A DNA stretch of 9,661 nt, taken from the NCBI GenBank assembly GCA_003695085.1, contig RFIV01000179.1, positions 1-9,661 of the forward strand, in the 5' to 3' direction. A program made the translations under genes and the position numbers. Under the pieces are notes generated by a model. That model was not told where the DNA came from. It worked only from the letters and a program-made list of their open reading frames with translations, and did no database searches. The DNA comes from Gammaproteobacteria bacterium (GTDB lineage: Bacteria; Pseudomonadota; Gammaproteobacteria; Pseudomonadales; Oleiphilaceae). Positions 1 through 6,489 of this stretch are shown one piece after another (positions within the stretch are counted from its first letter, which is position 1; each line of letters opens with the position of its first letter).

Positions 1-64
1 ATTGTAGTGAGAGAAGGCCCTGAGTAGACAGCGGCTCAAGGCGTTTGAACTTGCCGGGCCGAAC

Positions 65-91
65 AAAAAAACCCCGGTGGGGAACCGGGGC
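65..91 (-). terminator. Intrinsic terminator of the RND efflux operon
   Basis: Seen directly: a perfect 7-bp stem (CCCCGGT at 72-78, ACCGGGG at 84-90) with a 5-nt loop, flanked at 65-71 by seven A residues. Read on the minus strand this is a GC-rich hairpin followed at once by seven U residues, the classical Rho-independent form. It lies 73 nt past the pump stop codon. On the plus strand no T-run follows the stem, so it should work in one direction only. Confidence 0.9.
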
Positions 92-97
92 TGAAAT

Positions 98-155
98 CAC
101 CTGCCCGTCTGCAAGAGGCAGGTGTCCATGCAAGGTACCGGGCGCCGGACGCCCG
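98..155 (-). repeat. Two extra hairpins between the pump stop codon and the terminator
   Basis: Two inverted repeats precede the terminator on the minus strand. The first in transcription order is CGGGCG/CGCCCG (139-144 with 150-155, 5-nt loop). The second is CACCTGCC/GGCAGGTG (98-105 with 117-124, 11-nt loop, which can be extended by TCT/AGA across a 2-nt bulge). Neither is followed by a U-run, so they are not terminators themselves. They may protect the 3' end of the long efflux mRNA from exonucleases (inference). Positions 1-60 show nothing I can assign. Confidence 0.55.
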
Positions 156-163
156 TTCAGCTA

Positions 164-3100
164 TCAACGTTCGGACTGAATTGCAGCCTCCTGCTCGGCC
201 GGCGTGCGCCGCTCCAGCGCCGACATGGCCATATAGAAGACCGGGGTGAACAGCAAGCCGAAGACGGTCACGCCGATCATGCCGGAGAACACCGCCACGC
301 CCATGGCATGCCGCATCTCCGCACCCGCCCCACTGGCCAGCACCAGCGGCACCACGCCGGCAGTGAAGGCGATGGACGTCATCAGGATCGGGCGCAGACG
401 CAGGCGGCAGGCACGCAGAATGGCCTCCAGCCGGGACATGCCCTGATTGCGGCTGTCCCGGGCAAACTCGACCATCAGGATGGCGTTCTTGCAGGCCAGC
501 GCCACCAGCACAATGAGCGCAATGCGTGTGAAGATGTTGTTGTCACCCTGCATCAGCCACACCCCGGCCAGCGCCGAAAGGATGGTCATGGGCACGATGA
601 GGATGATGGCCATGGGCAGCGTCAGGCTTTCATACTGCGCCGCCAGTACCATGAATACCAGCAGGACCACCAGCGGGAAGATGTAGATCATGGTGTTGCC
701 CGCCAGGATCTGCTGATAGGTCACCTCTGTCCACTCGAACTCGAGCCCTTCATCCAGGTTGGCCTCCAGAATGCGCTCGATGGCATCCCGGGCCTGATCC
801 GAACTGTACCCCGGCGCGGGATTACCGTTCAGTTCCGCACTGGGATAGCCGTTATAGTGCATCACCCGATCCGGCCCGATCGTCGGTGTCACCTTCAGCA
901 GGGCACCCAGGGGCACCATCTGTCCGGCAGTGTTGCGCACTTCCAGGCGCAGGATCTGATCCGGATCGGTCCGGTACTGGGCATCGGCCTGCGCCCTCAC
1001 CTGATAGGTGCGCCCGAACAGGTTGAAGTCGTTGATATACACCGAACCCAGGTAGACCTGAAGGGTTTCAAACACCCGCTCCAGGGGCACGCCCTGCAGC
1101 AGCGCCTGTTCACGGTCCACCTCGATGTCCATCTGCGGCACCTGTATGCGGAAGGTGGAGAACAGGCCCGTCAGTGCCGGATCCTTGCGTGCTTCACCAA
1201 TCACCTTCTGCAGGTTGGCAAAGAGCGCCTCGAAACCCAGGTTCCCCCGATCCTCAATCTGCAATTTGAAGCCTCCGGTGGTGCCCAGCCCCAGAATGGG
1301 AGGCGGCGGAAACACGGCCACAAAGGCTTCATCAATCCCGGCAAATTTCATGTTCAGTTGCCCGGCAATGGCAAAGGCCGACAACCGCGGGTCCTGGCGC
1401 TCGTCAAAATCCTTGAGCGTCACGAACACAATGCCGCTGTTGGTGGCACTGGTGAAGCCGTTGACCGACAACCCCGGGAATGCCACGGTATGTTCCACGC
1501 CCGGCGTTTGCAGGGCAATCTGCTCCATCTCGCGAATCACGGCTTCAGTCCGGTCCAGACTGGCTGCGTCCGGCAGCTGGGCAATCGCCACCAGGTACTG
1601 CTTGTCCTGCATGGGGATGAACCCGCCAGGAACCATCTGGAACAGCTTGAAGGTGCCGCCAATCAGTCCGACATAGAGAATGCCCACCACGATGCCGAAA
1701 CGGATCAGGCGCTTGACCAGCCCCTCGTAGGCCCATCCGGCACGTTCGAACAACCAGTTGAAGGGACGGAACAACCAGAACCCGAACACCGCATTCATGA
1801 AGCGGGTCAGCACGTCGGGCTTGGCATCATGCCCCTTGAGCAACAACGCGGACAGAGCCGGAGACAACGTCAGCGAGTTGAATGCCGAAATCACGGTGGA
1901 AATGGTGATGGTCAGGGCGAACTGCTTGTAGAACTGGCCGCTCAACCCCTGAATGAAGGCCGTCGGGATGAACACGGCACACAGCACCAGGGCAATGGCA
2001 ATGATCGGCCCGGTCACCTCGCTCATGGCCTGTCGGGTGGCGGCCACCGGTGACAGCCCTTCGCCAATGTTCCGCTCCACGTTCTCCACCACCACAATGG
2101 CATCGTCCACCACGATACCGATGGCGAGGACCAACCCGAACAGGGACAGGGTATTGATGGATACCCCCAGCCACTGCATCACGGCAAAGGTACCGATCAG
2201 CGAAACGGGCACCGCAATTAGCGGGATGATGGATGCACGCCAGGTCTGCAGGAAGAGGATCACCACGATGACAACCAGCAGAATCGCTTCCAGCAGGGTG
2301 TCGATGACCGCGTCAATGGAGCCGCGCACAAAGACCGTGGGATCGTAGGCGATCTTGTAATCCACGCCATGCGGGAAGGTTTGAGCCAGCTCGGCCATCT
2401 TGGCGCGCACCTGATCCGACAGCTCAATGGCATTGGAGCCCGGACGCTGGAAGATGGGAATGGCCACGGCAGGCTTGCCGCTGATCAGCGAGCGCAGGGC
2501 ATAGGAATCTTCACCCAGCTCAATGCGTGCCACATCCCGCAGTCGGGTGATGGCCCCGTCATCGCCTACCTGTACCACGATGTTGCCGAACTCCTCGGGG
2601 CTTTGCAGGCGCCCTTTCACATTCAGCAGAATCTGGAACTGGCTGTCATTGCTCACGGGCTGAGCGCCCAGACTGCCGGCCGCCACCTGTTGGTTCTGAG
2701 CACGCACCGCTGCAACCACATCCCCCGGTGTCAGCCCCCGGGAGGACAAGGCATCCGGCTGCAGCCACAGGCGCATGGCGTACTTGCCGCCGCCAAACAG
2801 GCGGACCTGCCCGACACCCGGCAAACGCGCCAGCTCATCCTTGATGTAGATATCCGCATAGTTGGACAGGTAGCTGATCTCACGATCACCCTCAGGTGAA
2901 TACAGGTGCACGACCATGGTCAGGTTGGGTGAAGATTTTTCCGCTACCACCCCCAGCCGCTGGACTTCCTCCGGCAGACGGGGCAGGGCGCTGCTCACGC
3001 GGTTCTGAACCTGCACCTGGGCGCGGTCCAGATCCGTACCGAGCGCAAAGGTGAGCGTCAGGGTCATGCGGCCATCGGCTGTTGCCTGGGAGAACATGTA

Positions 3101-3334
3101 GAGCATGTTCTCGATGCCGTTCATTTCCTGCTCCAGCGGCGAGGCCACGGTTTCCGCAATGACCTGAGGGTTGGCACCGGGATAGCTCGCATTGACCACG
3201 ATCGTCGGCGGTACCACCTGCGGGTACTCGCTCACGGGCAGGCGGAACAGGGATATCGCGCCAACCACGAGGATCAGCAACGACAGCATGGATGCGAAGA
3301 TGGGACGCTGGATAAAGAAGTGACTGAACTTCAT
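164..3334 (-). CDS. RND multidrug efflux pump, inner-membrane permease (MexF/OqxB-type, HAE1 family)
   Basis: A 1056-residue proton-driven drug exporter of the inner membrane, full length for the family. Seen: an N-terminal segment starting MKFSHFFIQRPIFASM with TM1 near 11-30; a periplasmic porter and docking loop; TM2-7 near 340-560; a second periplasmic loop; TM8-12 near 880-1040. The proton-relay residues are present: the Asp pair D410/D411 in GIVVDDAIVVVENVER, K949 in ACKNAIL, and R979 and T986 in LRPILMTS. The FPPPP motif lies near 675-679. The N-terminal half resembles MexF and OqxB as I remember them more than AcrB or MexB, so likely substrates are fluoroquinolones, chloramphenicol, trimethoprim or similar aromatic compounds (inference from family). 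It is the second gene of the operon: it starts 14 nt after the adaptor stop, and its Shine-Dalgarno (AGAGGA) overlaps that stop, which suggests coupled translation. It is followed by an intrinsic terminator and no OprN-like channel gene. Confidence 0.97.
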   Translation of the reverse strand: MKFSHFFIQRPIFASMLSLLILVVGAISLFRLPVSEYPQVVPPTIVVNASYPGANPQVIAETVASPLEQEMNGIENMLYMFSQATADGRMTLTLTFALGTDLDRAQVQVQNRVSSALPRLPEEVQRLGVVAEKSSPNLTMVVHLYSPEGDREISYLSNYADIYIKDELARLPGVGQVRLFGGGKYAMRLWLQPDALSSRGLTPGDVVAAVRAQNQQVAAGSLGAQPVSNDSQFQILLNVKGRLQSPEEFGNIVVQVGDDGAITRLRDVARIELGEDSYALRSLISGKPAVAIPIFQRPGSNAIELSDQVRAKMAELAQTFPHGVDYKIAYDPTVFVRGSIDAVIDTLLEAILLVVIVVILFLQTWRASIIPLIAVPVSLIGTFAVMQWLGVSINTLSLFGLVLAIGIVVDDAIVVVENVERNIGEGLSPVAATRQAMSEVTGPIIAIALVLCAVFIPTAFIQGLSGQFYKQFALTITISTVISAFNSLTLSPALSALLLKGHDAKPDVLTRFMNAVFGFWLFRPFNWLFERAGWAYEGLVKRLIRFGIVVGILYVGLIGGTFKLFQMVPGGFIPMQDKQYLVAIAQLPDAASLDRTEAVIREMEQIALQTPGVEHTVAFPGLSVNGFTSATNSGIVFVTLKDFDERQDPRLSAFAIAGQLNMKFAGIDEAFVAVFPPPPILGLGTTGGFKLQIEDRGNLGFEALFANLQKVIGEARKDPALTGLFSTFRIQVPQMDIEVDREQALLQGVPLERVFETLQVYLGSVYINDFNLFGRTYQVRAQADAQYRTDPDQILRLEVRNTAGQMVPLGALLKVTPTIGPDRVMHYNGYPSAELNGNPAPGYSSDQARDAIERILEANLDEGLEFEWTEVTYQQILAGNTMIYIFPLVVLLVFMVLAAQYESLTLPMAIILIVPMTILSALAGVWLMQGDNNIFTRIALIVLVALACKNAILMVEFARDSRNQGMSRLEAILRACRLRLRPILMTSIAFTAGVVPLVLASGAGAEMRHAMGVAVFSGMIGVTVFGLLFTPVFYMAMSALERRTPAEQEAAIQSER

Positions 3335-3348
3335 GGATACAGATCCTC

Positions 3349-4515
3349 TCAGGCCGCCGGCTTGTCAGCCGGGCGCTGCGTCAGCTGGCTCATCTGGCCC
3401 GGATCCAGCTTCACTTCACGCGGGGCAATGGGCATGCCCGGGCCAACACGTGCCGGCCCGTTGACAGCGATGCGCTCGCCCGGCTTGAGCCCTGACAGAA
3501 TGACACGCAGCCTGCCGACGCGCTCACCCAGCTCCACGGGTCGATATTCGAGAATATTTTTCTCGTTGACCGTCAACACAAAGCGGTTCTTCAGATCCGT
3601 TCCCACGGCTCTGTCCGGCACCATCACCGTCATGCGAGACTCGCTGGCCGCCAGCGTAATGCGGGCAAAGGCTCCCGGACGCAGCGCCGGGTCCTGAGCT
3701 TCGAATACCGCCCGTACACGCAGGGTGCCTGTCTGGGGATTGACCTGATTATCGATAAAATCGATGACGCCCGCGTAGCCATTGCCGGTGCTGTCGGAGA
3801 GTTGCAGGCGAGCCGGTGTGCCGCTGTCCTGAGTCACGTTACGGAAGGCCCGGTTCCAGGTTCGCTCATCGACATCAATGTAGGCATGCAGGCGGTCCGT
3901 TGCGACCAGGCGGGTCAGTACCGTCTGGCCGGCCTGAACGGTGTTGCCCTCGGTGATGAATGCCCGCGACGCACGGCCGGTAATCGGCGCCTTCACCTCG
4001 GTATACCCCAGATTGAGACGGGCCGTCTCCAGTGCGGCTTCCACAGCCGCCAGCTCTGCCCGGCGCTGAGCCGCCAAAAACTGGCGTGCTTCAAACTGTT
4101 CTGCAGAGATGGCGTTACGCTTTTTCAGATCCTTCGCCCGCTCCGCTTCGGTTTTTGCCTGTGCCAGGGCGACTTCTGCAGCCGCCCTCTGGGCTTCGAG
4201 CCGATCCACTTCGGCACGGAAAGGCCGTGGATCGATCCTGAACAGCACCTGTTCCTTCTCGACCCGGCTACCTTCACGAAAGGTGACGGCTTCGATCACG
4301 CCACTCACACGCGGCCGCACCTCGACCTCCTTGGGCGCCTCCAGCCTCGTGGTGAAGGTGAACTCCGGGGTATAAGGCACGTAAAGCACCTCCGCCACAT
4401 CAATCGGCTGCGCAGGACGCGCGGGCGCTCCAGGCTTGCTCGCGGGTGGTGCTTCCCCACTGCAGCCTGCCAACACCGACAGCATCAGGAACAGGAACAG
4501 GTTTCTCGCAGACAT
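3349..4515 (-). CDS. RND efflux periplasmic adaptor (membrane fusion) lipoprotein, MexE/OqxA-type
   Basis: Couples the inner-membrane pump to an outer-membrane channel. With the start chosen here the protein has 388 residues, normal for the family. Seen: a lipoprotein signal with lipobox LAGC (acylated Cys18) and a Pro/Ala-rich linker; a split lipoyl domain (RVSGVIEAVTFREGSRVEKE near 69-88, and KAPITGRASRAFITEG near 175-190); an Ala/Glu/Arg-rich coiled-coil hairpin (about 97-170); and beta-barrel and membrane-proximal domains to the C-terminus. Start choice: two consecutive ATG codons lie at 4518 and 4515; GGAG lies 3 nt before the first and 6 nt before the second, so 4515 is preferred. The frame stays open upstream to a TTG at 4689, but that would bury the lipoprotein signal inside the protein. 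Residue +2 after the Cys is Ser, not the Asp that retains E. coli lipoproteins in the inner membrane; Pseudomonas-like sorting uses other positions, so the final membrane is uncertain. Confidence 0.95.
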   Translation of the reverse strand: MSARNLFLFLMLSVLAGCSGEAPPASKPGAPARPAQPIDVAEVLYVPYTPEFTFTTRLEAPKEVEVRPRVSGVIEAVTFREGSRVEKEQVLFRIDPRPFRAEVDRLEAQRAAAEVALAQAKTEAERAKDLKKRNAISAEQFEARQFLAAQRRAELAAVEAALETARLNLGYTEVKAPITGRASRAFITEGNTVQAGQTVLTRLVATDRLHAYIDVDERTWNRAFRNVTQDSGTPARLQLSDSTGNGYAGVIDFIDNQVNPQTGTLRVRAVFEAQDPALRPGAFARITLAASESRMTVMVPDRAVGTDLKNRFVLTVNEKNILEYRPVELGERVGRLRVILSGLKPGERIAVNGPARVGPGMPIAPREVKLDPGQMSQLTQRPADKPAA

Positions 4516-4571
4516 CATCAACTCCGGTTTCTCTATCAAGCTTGGGCCGTCCGAAGACAACACCCTGTAGC

Positions 4572-4592
4572 CCTGCTCGCACGTGGAGCAGG
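4572..4592 (-). repeat. Hairpin in the leader of the efflux operon
   Basis: A perfect 7-bp inverted repeat CCTGCTC/GAGCAGG (4572-4578 with 4586-4592). The 7-nt loop contains most of the palindrome CACGTG. The stem can be extended by GTA/TAC across a small bulge. It lies about 57-77 nt upstream of the adaptor start codon and would be in its 5' UTR if transcription begins near 4667. No U-run follows, so it is not an intrinsic terminator. Its role is unknown. Confidence 0.35.
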
Positions 4593-4651
4593 TACATGAC
4601 TCAAATGGCTTGCAAGGCATTGGAAAGACCAGCCGGGTGGCCGGGCAGGGA

Positions 4652-4669
4652 CAGTCCGGATCCGTACTG
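4652..4669. promoter_or_regulatory. 18-bp near-palindrome upstream of the efflux operon
   Basis: CAGTCCGGATCCGTACTG is symmetric about 4660/4661 except for one mismatched pair (outer CAGT/ACTG, inner CGGATCCG). It lies about 140 nt upstream of the adaptor start, at or just past the place where a pump promoter would be expected. It could be an operator for a repressor. It does not match the TetR-operator pair at 6330-6388, so that TetR is not its obvious ligand. Confidence 0.35.
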
Positions 4670-4704
4670 CAGCAGTCTACGCCTGGCAAGCATGCTTTTA
4701 AATA
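4668..4704 (-). promoter_or_regulatory. Weak candidate promoter of the efflux operon
   Basis: On the minus strand a -10-like TAGACT (4679-4674) lies 17-18 nt after an AT-rich stretch with no real -35 match (TTTAAA). Transcription would begin near 4667. This places the LysR-box palindrome centred at 4733 at about -66, the usual position of the LysR recognition site at activated promoters. The weak core is what an activator-dependent promoter looks like, but the assignment is inference. Confidence 0.25.
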
Positions 4705-4722
4705 CTCATAATCTTTAGCTCT

Positions 4723-4743
4723 TTGTTAGACTTGAACTAACAA
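4723..4743. promoter_or_regulatory. LysR-type box (21-bp palindrome) between the pump operon and lysR 1
   Basis: Perfect 7-bp arms TTGTTAG (4723-4729) and CTAACAA (4737-4743) flank a 7-nt spacer. The inner part fits the LysR rule T-N11-A (T4727, A4739) inside a dyad. The site covers the -35 hexamer of the LysR gene (4732-4737), so binding should repress that gene, while it sits upstream of the divergent pump operon where LysR proteins activate. This is the classical layout of a LysR regulator and its divergent target. Confidence 0.7.
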
Positions 4744-4766
4744 TATTGCGTAAGTATGATGCTTTC
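4732..4766 (+). promoter_or_regulatory. Promoter of lysR 1, predicted leaderless transcript
   Basis: TTGAAC (4732-4737), a 17-nt spacer, then TATGAT (4755-4760), which closely match the sigma-70 hexamers at optimal spacing. Six bases then separate the -10 box from A4767, the first base of the LysR start codon, so the expected +1 is the start codon itself. No Shine-Dalgarno sequence is visible before this ATG, in agreement with a leaderless mRNA. Confidence 0.65.
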
Positions 4767-5672
4767 ATGAACAGTTCAACCTACAACCAGCTATCGATCT
4801 TTCTCGCCATCGCCCAGACCGGTGGCATCCGCCAGGCAGCCCGCAAACTGGAAATGGCACCCCCCTCGGTCAGCCAGGCCCTCAAGCGCCTGGAGGCCAC
4901 GCTCGGGCTGCCGCTCATCACCCGCACCACCCGGCACATGGAGCTGACCGATGCCGGTCGGCTGCTCTTCGAGAAGGCAGCCCCGCTGGTGGCCGAGCTG
5001 GACCAGACACTGTCCGAGATCAACGAGCTCAGCCAGGTGCCCTCGGGCAAGCTGCGGCTGACCATTCCTCACTTCGCCTTTCATCATCTGCTGCAGCCTG
5101 TCTACGCGGACTTCTGTCGCCGGTACCCGGAAATCGAACTGGAATTATCCGTCGCCGATGCCACCATCAACCTCATTCAGGAAGGATTCGATGCCGGCAT
5201 ACGCATGGCCCATCAGGTGGAAGAAGGCATGGTCTCCGTGCCACTTACACCCCCGGTCAAACTCGCACTGGTCGCCTCTCCCGACTACCTGCAAACACAT
5301 GGCATACCCCGAGAACCCCAGGATCTGAGCCACCACTATTCCATCCGCTACCGCTTCATCTCGGCCAATCAGCTCGCTCCAATCCGGCTGGAAGTGGCCG
5401 GCGAGGAAATCATGGTCGAAGGCCGGACCGCCATGATCGTCAATCATCCGGACGTCATGCTGGATGCCACAGCCAAGGGCATGGGCATCGGTGTCATGCT
5501 CTACCCCATGATGCGCGAGTACCTGGAGGCCGGCTCCCTGGTCAGAGTACTGCCCGACTACTGGGCCACCCTGTCCTCACTGCACCTGTACTTCCCCCAG
5601 CACAGCCAGAAAGCACGGCGCATCCGCGTGCTGATCGACTTCCTGCGCGAACATGCCGTCTCCGAGTGGTGA
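4767..5672 (+). CDS. LysR-family transcriptional regulator 1 (CrgA-like effector domain), probable regulator of the pump operon
   Basis: A 301-residue one-component regulator of usual LysR length. Seen: an N-terminal winged helix-turn-helix (about residues 8-66) with TGGIRQAARKLEMAPPSVSQ and the linked LKRLEATLG, ending in LTDAGRLLFE; a linker helix; and a periplasmic-binding-protein-like effector domain from about 90, with FDAGIRMAH, LALVASPDYL and a GMGIGVMLYP segment, a style seen in the CrgA-like group. The effector is unknown. A TTG at 4746 would add seven residues, but the ATG at 4767 fits the normal N-terminus of the family, and the promoter's -10 box lies between the two. It is divergent from the RND operon with a LysR box between, so it probably activates the pump and represses itself (inference, by comparison with MexT, BpeT and CeoR, which control RND operons). 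It converges on the TetR gene with 8 nt between stops. Confidence 0.95.
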   Translation: MNSSTYNQLSIFLAIAQTGGIRQAARKLEMAPPSVSQALKRLEATLGLPLITRTTRHMELTDAGRLLFEKAAPLVAELDQTLSEINELSQVPSGKLRLTIPHFAFHHLLQPVYADFCRRYPEIELELSVADATINLIQEGFDAGIRMAHQVEEGMVSVPLTPPVKLALVASPDYLQTHGIPREPQDLSHHYSIRYRFISANQLAPIRLEVAGEEIMVEGRTAMIVNHPDVMLDATAKGMGIGVMLYPMMREYLEAGSLVRVLPDYWATLSSLHLYFPQHSQKARRIRVLIDFLREHAVSEW

Positions 5673-5684
5673 GACGGACCTCAC
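5669..5684. repeat. Short hairpin across the convergent lysR 1 and tetR stop codons
   Basis: GTGAG (5669-5673) and CTCAC (5680-5684) form a 5-bp stem with a 6-nt loop. It spans the whole 8-nt gap between the two stop codons and includes most of each. No T-run follows on either strand, so it is at best a weak bidirectional transcript end. No other terminator is visible between these genes. Confidence 0.3.
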
Positions 5685-6289
5685 GCCTGATAGTGGCTGA
5701 GAAACAGATCAGCAGACCGCTCGGCCAGTGAAACACGCTCCGGCTCAGTCAGGACCGGTGCAATGCGAAGCATCTGCGGCCAGAAGGCTTCCGCCTTGAT
5801 CAGGCCGTGCAGCTGCGTTGATGCCTGGTTCGCGTCCAGTGGCTTGAGCTGCCCGGACTCCGAAGCCGCTTTCAGCCAGCTCATCATGGCCGTTTCCTGA
5901 ACGCCCATGCGCTCGAGCTGACGCTTCATGGCATCCGGCTCAAAAAAGAAGTATCCGAACGCCACGCGATTGAGTGCCAGAAACTCCTCATCGCTCATCG
6001 CCTCTATTTCACGAAGGAGCAGCTCAATCAACTGCTCACGAACCGGGACGTCTGGCTTAAAGTGCACGGCCGGTGAATGCATGACCTGTTGCCACATTTC
6101 GGCCATCAGCGTCATGATCAGCACTTCCTTGCTTTCAAAATGGTTGTAGACCGTCCGCTTGGAAACACTGGCCAGCTTCGCGATCCGATCCATGCTGGTC
6201 TTGTCATAACCCTCCTGCTGGAAGGCCTGCTTGGCCGCCGCCAGAATGTCCTGTCGCTTCTTTTCACTGCGTGTCAGTGCCGCACTCAA
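5681..6289 (-). CDS. TetR/AcrR-family repressor (AefR-like)
   Basis: A 202-residue helical repressor. Seen: an N-terminal DNA-binding domain starting at about residue 8 (SEKKRQDILAAAKQAF), with the helix-turn-helix TSMDRIAKLASVSKRTVYNH at 31-50, followed by FESKEVL. The rest is an all-helical ligand and dimer domain whose pattern (LIELLLREIEAM, FGYFFFEPDA, AFWPQMLRIAPVL) resembles the AefR-type C-terminal domain. The start is TTG at 6289: it has GGAG 5 nt upstream, the frame is closed by a TGA further up, and no ATG is available, so the rare start codon is well supported. It is divergent from the MDR enzyme gene, and two matching palindromes lie in the shared promoter region, so it most likely represses both itself and that gene and is released by a hydrophobic ligand (inference). 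The ligand cannot be read from the sequence. Confidence 0.94.
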   Translation of the reverse strand: MSAALTRSEKKRQDILAAAKQAFQQEGYDKTSMDRIAKLASVSKRTVYNHFESKEVLIMTLMAEMWQQVMHSPAVHFKPDVPVREQLIELLLREIEAMSDEEFLALNRVAFGYFFFEPDAMKRQLERMGVQETAMMSWLKAASESGQLKPLDANQASTQLHGLIKAEAFWPQMLRIAPVLTEPERVSLAERSADLFLSHYQA

Positions 6290-6329
6290 ATCTGCTCCTC
6301 GCCACCTCGGTCACATCAGGTTGCTCAAT

Positions 6330-6349
6330 AGTACACTATACAGTTTACT
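6330..6349. promoter_or_regulatory. TetR operator 1
   Basis: AGTACACTATACAGTTTACT fits the symmetric pattern AGTAnACTnTAnAGTnTACT: every position pairs except two symmetric pairs. It matches operator 2 at 17 of 20 positions. Read on the minus strand it contains TATAGT (6340-6335), the best -10 candidate for tetR, with transcription from about 6328. Binding would therefore cover the tetR promoter. No good -35 hexamer is seen at standard spacing. Confidence 0.7.
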
Positions 6350-6368
6350 TTTTGCCAGCATTTTGTAC

Positions 6369-6388
6369 ACTACACTGTATAGTTTACT
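6369..6388. promoter_or_regulatory. TetR operator 2, over the MDR gene promoter
   Basis: ACTACACTGTATAGTTTACT is a 20-bp palindrome of the same kind as operator 1, centred 39 bp away. Read on the plus strand it contains TATAGT (6378-6383), a 5-of-6 match to the -10 consensus, so each palindrome covers the -10 box of one divergent gene. A TTGCCA at 6352-6357 resembles a -35 box, but the 20-nt spacing is too long for a standard promoter. Transcription would begin near 6390, giving the MDR mRNA a leader of about 100 nt. Confidence 0.7.
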
Positions 6389-6444
6389 TTGGAGGTGCGT
6401 CAAGTCTCGTTGCGCACAGACGGCCCTCGCTTGAGATATCTGAC

Positions 6445-6459
6445 AGGGTCTGAGACCCT
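6445..6459 (+). repeat. 15-bp palindrome in the MDR gene leader
   Basis: AGGGTCTGAGACCCT is a perfect odd palindrome (7-bp arms around G6452) lying 30 nt before the MDR start codon and downstream of the TetR operators. In RNA it can form a 6-bp stem with a TGA loop just upstream of the ribosome-binding site. It may be a second operator or a small leader structure. Its function is unknown. Confidence 0.4.
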
Positions 6460-6479
6460 TGGGCTATTCGAGACACACC

Positions 6480-6484
6480 AGGAG
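6480..6484 (+). promoter_or_regulatory. Ribosome-binding site deciding the MDR gene start
   Basis: AGGAG lies 5 nt before the ATG at 6490. It favours this codon over the in-frame internal ATG at 6511, where homologues of this type often begin their conserved region. Confidence 0.75.
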
Positions 6485-6489
6485 TTTTC

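Noticed and set aside
1..60. Possible end of another gene at the left edge
   Set aside because: Short frames are open on both strands but none has a recognisable sequence, and the stretch lies beyond the pump terminator. Too little sequence to call.
122..2053. A 643-codon open frame on the plus strand opposite the RND permease
   Set aside because: The product is rich in His, Gln, Gly and Arg with no domain or fold pattern, and lies wholly antisense to an unmistakable full-length permease. Long antisense frames are expected in high-GC genes with strong codon bias.
3802..4599. A 265-codon plus-strand frame opposite the adaptor gene
   Set aside because: Antisense to a clear membrane fusion protein, Cys/Arg/His-rich, with no recognisable motif.
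4516..4689. N-terminal extension of the adaptor with eight Cys in 57 residues, starting at TTG 4689
   Set aside because: It would place the lipoprotein signal and lipobox in the middle of the protein. GGAG and two ATG codons mark the normal start at 4515/4518, and the region is better explained as promoter and leader.
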